Source: Streptomyces shenzhenensis (GTDB lineage: Bacteria > Actinomycetota > Actinomycetes > Streptomycetales > Streptomycetaceae). From it: a stretch of DNA of 55,928 nucleotides. The position numbers were made by a program, and so were the translations under genes. Where the stretch lies: positions 1 to 55,928 of the forward strand of contig NZ_JAJONF010000057.1 of the NCBI RefSeq assembly GCF_021462265.1. The letters run 5' to 3'. Positions 8,633-14,691 of this stretch are shown here, piece by piece. How positions within the stretch are numbered: the stretch's first letter is position 1; each line of letters opens with the position of its first letter. The notes beneath the pieces were generated by a model. That model saw only the letters and a list, made by a program, of their open reading frames with translations. It searched no databases and was not told the origin of the DNA.

Positions 8633-8693
8633 CTAGCGGTTGCTAGGGTTCATTTCTGTTAGAGCTTCTCACTGAAGCGATCGCAACTAACAG
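8633..8693 (+). promoter_or_regulatory. structured promoter and leader of the oxidoreductase gene
   Basis: Three dyads in 61 bases. CTAGC-ggtt-GCTAG (8633-8646) is a compact operator-like palindrome. CTGTTAG (8656-8662) pairs with CTAACAG (8687-8693), and a GCTTC/GAAGC hairpin is nested inside. The second part could fold in RNA or bind a TetR dimer. This is the only AT-richer stretch before the gene. Confidence 0.45.
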
Positions 8694-8724
8694 CCAACCC
8701 CATCGGGATGTCAGGGAGGTCGCC

Positions 8725-9753
8725 ATGGGCGCCGAGCAACTCACGCAGGTCGTTCTGCCGGGCAAGGTCGAACCGGAAGGGCTGCTGATCCGTCACGGAG
8801 CGGTCCCGGTACCCGGACCCGGCCAGGTCGTGATCCGGATGGAGGCGACCGGCGTCTCCTTCGCGGAACAGCAGATGCGCCGCGGCAAGTACTTCGACCA
8901 GCCGCCGTTCCCCTTCTCGCCCGGCTACGACCTGGTCGGCACCGTCCACGCCACGGGCCCCGGCGTCGATCCGGACCTGGCCGGAACCCGGGTTGCCGCA
9001 CTGGTCAAGGTCGGCGGCTGGGCCAGCCACGTCGCCGTGGCCGCGGCGGACGCGGTGCCGGTGCCCGACGGTGTCGACGCGGCCGAGGCGGAGGCCCTCG
9101 TCACCAACGGGATCACGGCCTGGCGGATGCTGCACCACATGGCGCGCGTCAAGGCCGGCCAGACCGTGCTGGTGCACGGCGCCAACGGCGGTGTCGGCTC
9201 CGTCCTGGTCCAGTTCGCCCGGCTTGCCGGCGTGAAGGTGATCGGCACGGCCTCCCCCCGCCATCACGCGGCCCTGCGGGAGCGGGGCGTGACCCCGGTC
9301 GACTACCGGTCCGAGGACGTCCCGGCCCGCGTGCGAGAGATCGCCCCCCATGGTGTGGACGCCGTCTTCGACCACGTCGGCGGCCCCGGCGTCCTCGACT
9401 CCTGGCGGCTGCTGGCCCCCGGCGGCACCCTCGTCTCGTACGGGTCCGCATCCACCCGGGACGTCGGGGGTTCCAAGATGTGGCCGGTGCTCAAGACGGT
9501 CGGCCGGGTGATGCTCTGGAACGCGCTGCCCAACGGGCGCCACGCCTACTTCTTCAACGTGTGGGCCGGGGCCAGGAGGAAGGACGGCTTCCGGGCCCGG
9601 CTCCACGCCGACCTCACCGAAGTCCTCGACGCCCTGCGGCGGGGCGACATCGACGCGCCGATCGCCGCCCGGATGCCGCTCGCCCGGGTCGCGGAGGCGA
9701 TGCGGCTCGCCGAGTCCGGCACGGTCGCCGGAAAGGTGATCCTCACACCGTGA
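8725..9753 (+). CDS. quinone oxidoreductase-like medium-chain dehydrogenase
   Basis: A 342-residue NADPH-dependent enzyme of the zeta-crystallin/quinone oxidoreductase group. It has the GroES-like N-terminal domain (VIRMEATGVSFAEQQMRRGKY, PFSPGYDLVGTV) and a Rossmann domain with VLVHGANGGVGSVLVQFARLAG, where the AxxGxxG-type loop binds NADPH. Zinc-ligand cysteines of true alcohol dehydrogenases are absent. The C-terminus (AGKVILTP) is typical. The ATG follows AGGGAGG. It could reduce quinones or enones, and the substrate cannot be read from the sequence. Control by the upstream TetR is plausible. Confidence 0.85.
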   Translation: MGAEQLTQVVLPGKVEPEGLLIRHGAVPVPGPGQVVIRMEATGVSFAEQQMRRGKYFDQPPFPFSPGYDLVGTVHATGPGVDPDLAGTRVAALVKVGGWASHVAVAAADAVPVPDGVDAAEAEALVTNGITAWRMLHHMARVKAGQTVLVHGANGGVGSVLVQFARLAGVKVIGTASPRHHAALRERGVTPVDYRSEDVPARVREIAPHGVDAVFDHVGGPGVLDSWRLLAPGGTLVSYGSASTRDVGGSKMWPVLKTVGRVMLWNALPNGRHAYFFNVWAGARRKDGFRARLHADLTEVLDALRRGDIDAPIAARMPLARVAEAMRLAESGTVAGKVILTP

Positions 9754-9822
9754 CGGCGCCGGGAACCGTGCCGCCGCGCCGCCGCCCCGCGGGGCGGGTG
9801 ATCCGGGCCGGCGAGACGCCGG

Positions 9823-9855
9823 ACCGGCACCGGTGGTCAGGCCGCCGGTGCCGGT
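9823..9855. terminator. bidirectional terminator hairpin
   Basis: A perfect 11-base-pair stem ACCGGCACCGG / CCGGTGCCGGT with an 11-base loop lies between two convergent genes. It has no T-run. The position and perfect symmetry fit a shared terminator. Confidence 0.7.
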
Positions 9856-9956
9856 ACGCGTGCGACGGGCCCGTCCTCGACCGGTCGTCGGCCGATCGGC
9901 CGGGCCTCACTCCGTGCTGTGGGGGGTGCGCGGGGCGAGGGGCCGGGCGCCGGGCC

Positions 9957-10352
9957 TCAGCAGCCGAAGTCGATCAGGTCGAACGAGGCGTAGTGATCGG
10001 CGGTGTAGTAGTCCTCCTGGCTCGCCTCGCCGGTGATGACGCGGCGTGCGCCGCGCGTGGAGGAGCCGGGGGTGACCACGGTGTACTCGTGGTAGTAGCC
10101 GGACGGTTCGCTGGGCAGGAGGCCTTCCTGGTTGCGGAAGACGGTCCCGTCCTGCGAGTACGGGAAGGGGCCGTCCGACGCGATCAGGTCCAGCGTGTCG
10201 TACGCCTGCGAGGGCAGGGCGCTGTAGCAGATGCTGCCGACCGAGGTGGCGGCCGCGTCCGCCGTGGAGACGGCGACGGTGCCGCCGACGAGGAGCGCGG
10301 ACAGAAGGGCGCCCGCGGCGCCGATGCGGGTGATCCGTGGGGGGAATCTCAT
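9957..10352 (-). CDS. secreted guanyl-specific ribonuclease, RNase Sa family
   Basis: A 131-residue precursor with a twin-basic N-terminus and hydrophobic signal segment (about residues 8-33), probably cleaved near ADAAA. The mature part aligns by eye with RNase Sa: Cys42 and the terminal Cys131 correspond to its single disulfide, and Glu89, Arg100, Arg104 and His120 to its catalytic Glu54, Arg65, Arg69 and His85. YYHEYTV and GEASQEDYYTADHYASFDLI are highly conserved. It cleaves RNA after guanosine outside the cell. No barstar-like inhibitor gene is adjacent. Confidence 0.93.
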   Translation of the reverse strand: MRFPPRITRIGAAGALLSALLVGGTVAVSTADAAATSVGSICYSALPSQAYDTLDLIASDGPFPYSQDGTVFRNQEGLLPSEPSGYYHEYTVVTPGSSTRGARRVITGEASQEDYYTADHYASFDLIDFGC

Positions 10353-10383
10353 GACTCCATGATGACGCGCGTAGAGTGTGGCA

Positions 10384-10439
10384 TGTCAATGACAACTCCG
10401 CAGAATTTCCCGCCAAGTCCGATGAGTTTTCGCGGAGTT
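10384..10439. promoter_or_regulatory. upstream region of the RNase gene with two dyads
   Basis: TGTCA-a-TGACA (10384-10394) and a wider AACTCCGC ... GCGGAGTT pair (10394-10401 with 10432-10439) lie just upstream of the RNase start. A TTGACA hexamer on the minus strand overlaps the first dyad and may be a -35 box. The remaining DNA up to 10736 holds no gene I can support. Confidence 0.35.
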
Positions 10440-10736
10440 AACCGAACGCCTGGTGGCTTCAACGGCCTCATGAGGGGCGGCGCGGGGGACACCGAGATCG
10501 TCGCCGCGTTGCGCCGGTCGCGGACGGCGAACCCGCGCTGTCGCCCGCCGTCACCCCGCGGCTGACGCGGCAGGCCGCCGCCACCCGGCAGGCACGCGCG
10601 CGTGGCCGGCTCGACGCTCTCGAGACGGGTGCGATCGAGCGACCGCGCCGACCTCCTCGGGAGCGCAGCCCCTCGGTGCGCCGGCAGCCGTGGTCCGCGG
10701 CCGGACACAGCCGACCCGGCCGGTCCGGGGAGGCGG

Positions 10737-11747
10737 TCAGGCCGGCTGGTCCGGGATCTCCGCGAGCGTCACCGGTCTGCGCTCGCGCCGGGAGATCTCA
10801 CAGGCCTCCGCGATCCGCAGCGCCTGCAGCGCCTCGCGCCCGTCGCAGGGGTTGGCCAGCTCGCCGCGCACCACGTCGACGAAGGCGCACAGCTCGGCCT
10901 CGTAGGCCGGCCCGAACCGCTCCAGGAAACCGGGCCACGGCTTGTCCGCGGGCGGCGGCCCGGTCGGCTCGGTCGAGGCCACCGGCGTCCGGTCGTCCAG
11001 GCCGACCACCACGGTGTCCAGCTCGCCGGCCAGTTCCATCCGCACGTCGTATCCGGCGCCGTTCAGCCGGGTCGCCGTCGCCGTGCACAGCGTGCCGTCG
11101 TCCAGGGTGAGCACCGCCGCTCCCGTGTCGACGTCGCCGGCCTCGCGGAACATCGCGGGACCCGCGTCCGAGCCGGTCGCGTACACGTCGACGACCTCGC
11201 GGCCGGTCACCCAGCGCAGCACGTCGAAGTCGTGGATCAACGTGTCCCGGAAGAGCCCGCCGGACAGCGGCAGCCACTCCGGCGGCGGCGGCGACTGGTC
11301 GGAGGTCAGCGCCCGTACGGTGTGCAGCCGCCCGAGCCGGCCCGAGCGCACCGCCTCGCGCGCACCGGCGTACCCCTTGTCGAAGCGCCGCTGGAAACCC
11401 ATCTGAAGCACCGTCTGGGCCTTCTCCACCTCCGCCAGGGCATTCAGCGTGCCCGGCAGGTCGAGGGCGATCGGCTTCTCGCAGAAGACCGGCAGCCCGG
11501 ACCGCGCCGCCCGGCCGATCAGGTCGGCATGGGCGGAGGTGGCGGCGGTGATCACCACCGCGTCCACGCCCCACGTGAAGATCTCGTCCGTGCCCGGTGC
11601 CGCCGTCTCCCCGAGCCGGTGCGCCAGATCCTGGGCCCGCTGGGGATCCACGTCCGTGAGGATCAGCGATCCGACCTCGCGATTACGGCTGAGCGTGTTC
11701 GCGTGAATGGTGCCGATGCGGCCCGTCCCGATGACCCCGATGCGCAT
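10737..11747 (-). CDS. Gfo/Idh/MocA-family oxidoreductase (inositol 2-dehydrogenase-like)
   Basis: A 336-residue NAD(P)-dependent sugar or inositol dehydrogenase. It starts at MRIGVIGTGRIGTIHANTL, the Rossmann glycine loop, so I used the ATG at 11747 rather than earlier in-frame starts. The EKP motif (FCEKPIALD) carries the cofactor-site lysine, and the GGLFRDTLIHDFDVLRWVTG segment carries the conserved D-x3-H catalytic pair of inositol dehydrogenases. It is divergent from a GntR regulator across 103 bases that contain a TGTCCGGACA palindrome, which suggests sugar- or inositol-responsive control. The exact substrate is not determined. Confidence 0.85.
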   Translation of the reverse strand: MRIGVIGTGRIGTIHANTLSRNREVGSLILTDVDPQRAQDLAHRLGETAAPGTDEIFTWGVDAVVITAATSAHADLIGRAARSGLPVFCEKPIALDLPGTLNALAEVEKAQTVLQMGFQRRFDKGYAGAREAVRSGRLGRLHTVRALTSDQSPPPPEWLPLSGGLFRDTLIHDFDVLRWVTGREVVDVYATGSDAGPAMFREAGDVDTGAAVLTLDDGTLCTATATRLNGAGYDVRMELAGELDTVVVGLDDRTPVASTEPTGPPPADKPWPGFLERFGPAYEAELCAFVDVVRGELANPCDGREALQALRIAEACEISRRERRPVTLAEIPDQPA

Positions 11748-11789
11748 GGGAACAAGGTGCTGGTGCACCCCGTTCGCTGTCAATCCGTA

Positions 11790-11799
11790 TGTCCGGACA
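11790..11799. promoter_or_regulatory. TGTCCGGACA palindrome between the divergent genes
   Basis: A perfect ten-base palindrome, flanked by GTA on the left and AT on the right, lies in the shared promoter of the MocA-type gene and gntR. An identical palindrome in the same context occurs at 12639-12648. It is the probable operator of the GntR protein. Confidence 0.6.
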
Positions 11800-11850
11800 A
11801 TCGAACTACACAACTTCCCGTCAACCCGTCACGGGGATACGCTCGGCCCC

Positions 11851-12615
11851 GTGCCCAAACCAGACGTGGACCCGACCGTGACGCTCGACCTCCGTGTGGA
11901 CCGGAGTTCCCCGGTGCCGTTGTACTTCCAGCTCGCCCAGCAGCTGGAAGCGGCCATCGAGCACGGCTCGCTCACCCCTGGCAGCCTGCTGGGCAACGAG
12001 ATCGAGCTCGCCGCACGGCTCGGCCTGTCCCGCCCGACCGTCCGCCAGGCCATCCAGTCCCTGGTCGACAAGGGCCTGCTCGTCCGCCGCCGGGGCGTCG
12101 GCACCCAGGTCGTGCACAGCCAGGTCAAACGCCCGCTGGAACTCAGCAGCCTCTACGACGACCTGGAGTCGGCCGGCCAGCGTCCCGCGACGAACGTGCT
12201 GGTCAACACTGTCGTCCCGGCGTCCGCCGAGGTGGCGGCCGCGCTCGGGGTCGCCGAGGAGACCGAGGTGCACCGGATCGAGCGCCTGCGGCTGGCGCAC
12301 GGCGAGCCCATGGCGTACCTGACCAACCACCTGCCGTCCGGTCTGCTCGACCTGGACACCGCCCAGCTGGAGGCGACCGGCCTGTACCGGCTCATGCGGA
12401 CCGCCGGGATCACCCTGCACAGCGCCCGCCAGTCCATCGGCGCGCGCGGCGCCACGGCCGCCGAGGCCGAGCGGCTCGACGAGCCGGAAGGCGCCCCACT
12501 GCTCACCATGCAGCGCACCACCTACGACGACACCGGCCGCGCGGTCGAGTTCGGCGACCACATCTACCGGCCCACCCGCTACTCCTTCGAGTTCCAGCTG
12601 CTCGTACGGCCCTGA
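11851..12615 (+). CDS. GntR-family regulator with UTRA domain (HutC/YvoA type)
   Basis: A 254-residue regulator. The N-terminal winged helix (about residues 15-85, VPLYFQLAQQLEAAIEHG..LSRPTVRQAIQSLVDKGLLVRRRGVGTQV) is followed by a UTRA ligand-binding domain ending in FGDHIYRPTRYSFEFQLLV. I chose the GTG at 11851. A TACGCT -10-like box ends seven bases before it and no Shine-Dalgarno is present, so the mRNA may be leaderless. Palindromes on both sides of the gene suggest it controls the divergent oxidoreductase, itself, and possibly the kinase downstream. Confidence 0.88.
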   Translation: MPKPDVDPTVTLDLRVDRSSPVPLYFQLAQQLEAAIEHGSLTPGSLLGNEIELAARLGLSRPTVRQAIQSLVDKGLLVRRRGVGTQVVHSQVKRPLELSSLYDDLESAGQRPATNVLVNTVVPASAEVAAALGVAEETEVHRIERLRLAHGEPMAYLTNHLPSGLLDLDTAQLEATGLYRLMRTAGITLHSARQSIGARGATAAEAERLDEPEGAPLLTMQRTTYDDTGRAVEFGDHIYRPTRYSFEFQLLVRP

Positions 12616-12638
12616 GGACACCGCCGTCCCGGTCGTAA

Positions 12639-12648
12639 TGTCCGGACA
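12639..12648. promoter_or_regulatory. second TGTCCGGACA palindrome, before the ROK kinase
   Basis: Identical to the palindrome at 11790-11799 with the same AAT flank on the right. It is 23 bases after the gntR stop and about 220 bases before the kinase start. It may link the kinase to the same regulator. Confidence 0.5.
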
Positions 12649-12721
12649 ATATGACCGATGCGTGTGCTGACGGCAGGCTGAAGGCGGAGGTGACCCGGAC
12701 TATCGACGCCACCGGCTGCAA

Positions 12722-12800
12722 CGCCCCGAAAGGGGCGCGGGGCTGTGCATGTGCGGCTCCGCCGCGTGGGCGCGACCAGCCACGATGCACCGGCACCCGG
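12722..12800. repeat. intergenic interspersed repeat, copy 2
   Basis: Contains CCCCGAAAGGGGCGCGGGGC, then GTGCGGCTCCGC and GCGCGACCAGCCACGATGCA. This is the AGGGGCGCGGGG-GCGACCAGCC family of short repeats common in Streptomyces intergenic DNA. It has an internal CCCC-gaaa-GGGG hairpin. Copy 1 is at 2918-2992. Confidence 0.6.
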
Positions 12801-12870
12801 CAATGGCGCGCACCCTTCCTTATCTCCCCCGAACGGCACCCTTTCCCGCGGTGAGGCACAATCGAGCCCG

Positions 12871-14016
12871 ATGAGCACCTACCGCGACCTCACCGCCCCC
12901 ATCGGCTCCCGCCGAGCCCCGGTTCTGCGAACCGTCGGCACCCGGGAGCGCCGGTCCCACCTGACGGCCCCGCGCGTCCCCACCGTCGGCATCGACATCG
13001 GCGGCACCAAGGTCATGGCGGGCGTCGTGGACGCCGACGGCAACATCCTGGAGAAGCTCCGCACGGAGACCCCGGACAAGTCCAAGAGCCCGAAGGTCGT
13101 CGAGGACACGATCGTCGAACTGGTCCTGGACCTGTCCGACCGGCACGATGTGCACGCCGTCGGCATCGGCGCCGCCGGGTGGGTGGACGCCGACCGCAAC
13201 CGCGTGCTGTTCGCCCCCCACCTGTCCTGGCGCAACGAACCGCTGCGCGACCGCCTCTCCGGCCGGCTCTCGGTCCCCGTCCTCGTCGACAACGACGCCA
13301 ACACCGCCGCCTGGGCGGAGTGGCGCTTCGGCGCCGGCCGCGGCGAGGACCACCTGGTCATGATCACGCTCGGCACCGGCATCGGCGGCGCCATCCTGGA
13401 GGACGGCCAGGTCAAGCGCGGCAAGTACGGCGTCGCCGGCGAGTTCGGCCACATGCAGGTGGTGCCCGGCGGCCACCGCTGCCCGTGCGGCAACCGCGGC
13501 TGCTGGGAGCAGTACAGCTCCGGCAACGCGCTGGTCCGCGAGGCCAGGGAGCTGGCCGCGGCCGACTCCCCGGTGGCGTACGGGATCATCGAGCACGTCA
13601 AGGGCAACATCAACGAGATCACCGGCCCGATGATCACCGAGCTGGCCCGCGAGGGCGACGCGATGTGCATCGAGCTGCTCCAGGACATCGGCCAGTGGCT
13701 GGGCGTCGGCATCGCCAACCTCGCCGCCGCCCTCGACCCGTCCTGCTTCGTGATCGGCGGCGGGGTCTCCGCCGCCGACGACCTGCTGATCGGCCCCGCG
13801 CGGGACGCGTTCAAGCGCCAGCTGACCGGCCGCGGCTACCGCCCCGAGGCCCGTATCGCGCGTGCCCAGCTGGGCCCCGAGGCGGGCATGGTCGGGGCCG
13901 CCGATCTCGCCCGCCTGGTCGCCCGCCGGTTCCGCCGCGCCAAGCGCCGCCGGGTCGAGCGGTACGAGCGCTACGAGCGGTTCGCGGAGGCCCGCCGTAC
14001 CCGGGACACCGTATGA
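12871..14016 (+). CDS. ROK-family sugar kinase (glucokinase-like)
   Basis: A 381-residue kinase. The ATP-binding phosphate-1 loop is VGIDIGGTKVMAGVVD after an extended 45-residue N-terminal tail. DNDANTAAWAEWRFG, GTGIGGAILEDG and the ROK zinc-binding signature EFGHMQVVPGG followed by CPCGNRGCWEQ are all present. It phosphorylates a hexose, with glucose the likeliest. The ATG at 12871 was preferred because upstream codons fall in the interspersed repeat. The C-terminus is an unusual basic tail rich in Arg and Tyr (RRAKRRRVERYERYERF). It overlaps the next gene by ATGA, so the two are co-translated. Confidence 0.88.
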   Translation: MSTYRDLTAPIGSRRAPVLRTVGTRERRSHLTAPRVPTVGIDIGGTKVMAGVVDADGNILEKLRTETPDKSKSPKVVEDTIVELVLDLSDRHDVHAVGIGAAGWVDADRNRVLFAPHLSWRNEPLRDRLSGRLSVPVLVDNDANTAAWAEWRFGAGRGEDHLVMITLGTGIGGAILEDGQVKRGKYGVAGEFGHMQVVPGGHRCPCGNRGCWEQYSSGNALVREARELAAADSPVAYGIIEHVKGNINEITGPMITELAREGDAMCIELLQDIGQWLGVGIANLAAALDPSCFVIGGGVSAADDLLIGPARDAFKRQLTGRGYRPEARIARAQLGPEAGMVGAADLARLVARRFRRAKRRRVERYERYERFAEARRTRDTV

Positions 14017-14594
14017 CCGCTGCGCTGCCCCGCCAGGCCGCGTCCCCGGAGGAAGGACGGCGCCGGCCCGAGACGCCGGGGCACAAGGCCCGCCGCCGGG
14101 GGCTCACCCTGCTCATCATCGTGCTGCTCATCGGCGTACCGGCCGGCTATCTGGTGATCTCCGCCAACCAGAGCCGCGACAGCGGCAAGGAAAAGGAGTC
14201 GAAGTACTCGGCGACCGGCCTCGCCGCGGGCTGGCCGTCGAAGGTGCAGCGGCGCCTCTACCAGGTACCGGTCCCGCACCCGGCCGACCCGATCGCCTAC
14301 TACGAGACGAACAACTGGAAGACCAGCCGCCTCTACGTCCAGTTCCGCACCAACAGTGCGGGCCTGGACAGCTTCCTCGAGGGCATGGGCATCAACCGGG
14401 ACGCGCTCAGGAAGGACGACATCAGCATCAGCTCCCGCGACCAGAAGATCTCCGGCTGGAAGTTCACCGGCCGCGGACCCTGGTGGGGCCTGACCCGCAA
14501 GCAGAAGAACCCGGCGCCCACCCAGGACGTGGTGGTGAACACGGCCGACCCGGACTACCCGATGATCTACGTCGTCTCGCGCACCGTTCCGTGA
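14013..14594 (+). CDS. single-pass membrane protein of unknown function
   Basis: A 193-residue protein with an Arg-rich cytoplasmic N-terminus (about 30 residues), one membrane helix GLTLLIIVLLIGVPAGYLVI and an extracytoplasmic domain of about 140 residues containing WPSKVQRRLYQVPVP, YYETNNWKTSRLYVQF and WKFTGRGPWWGLTRKQ. I know no catalytic motif for it. It overlaps the ROK kinase by four bases and lies about 100 bases before the SNF2 helicase. Topology is inside-to-outside by the positive-inside rule. Confidence 0.75.
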   Translation: MTAALPRQAASPEEGRRRPETPGHKARRRGLTLLIIVLLIGVPAGYLVISANQSRDSGKEKESKYSATGLAAGWPSKVQRRLYQVPVPHPADPIAYYETNNWKTSRLYVQFRTNSAGLDSFLEGMGINRDALRKDDISISSRDQKISGWKFTGRGPWWGLTRKQKNPAPTQDVVVNTADPDYPMIYVVSRTVP

Positions 14595-14691
14595 GCCGCC
14601 GCCCCGGCCGGTCGCCGGGGCCGACTGTCAGACCCCGCCCGTACAGTCGAAGACGTCTGATCCGGCATGAGGGCGGGAGGTGGCAGAACGT

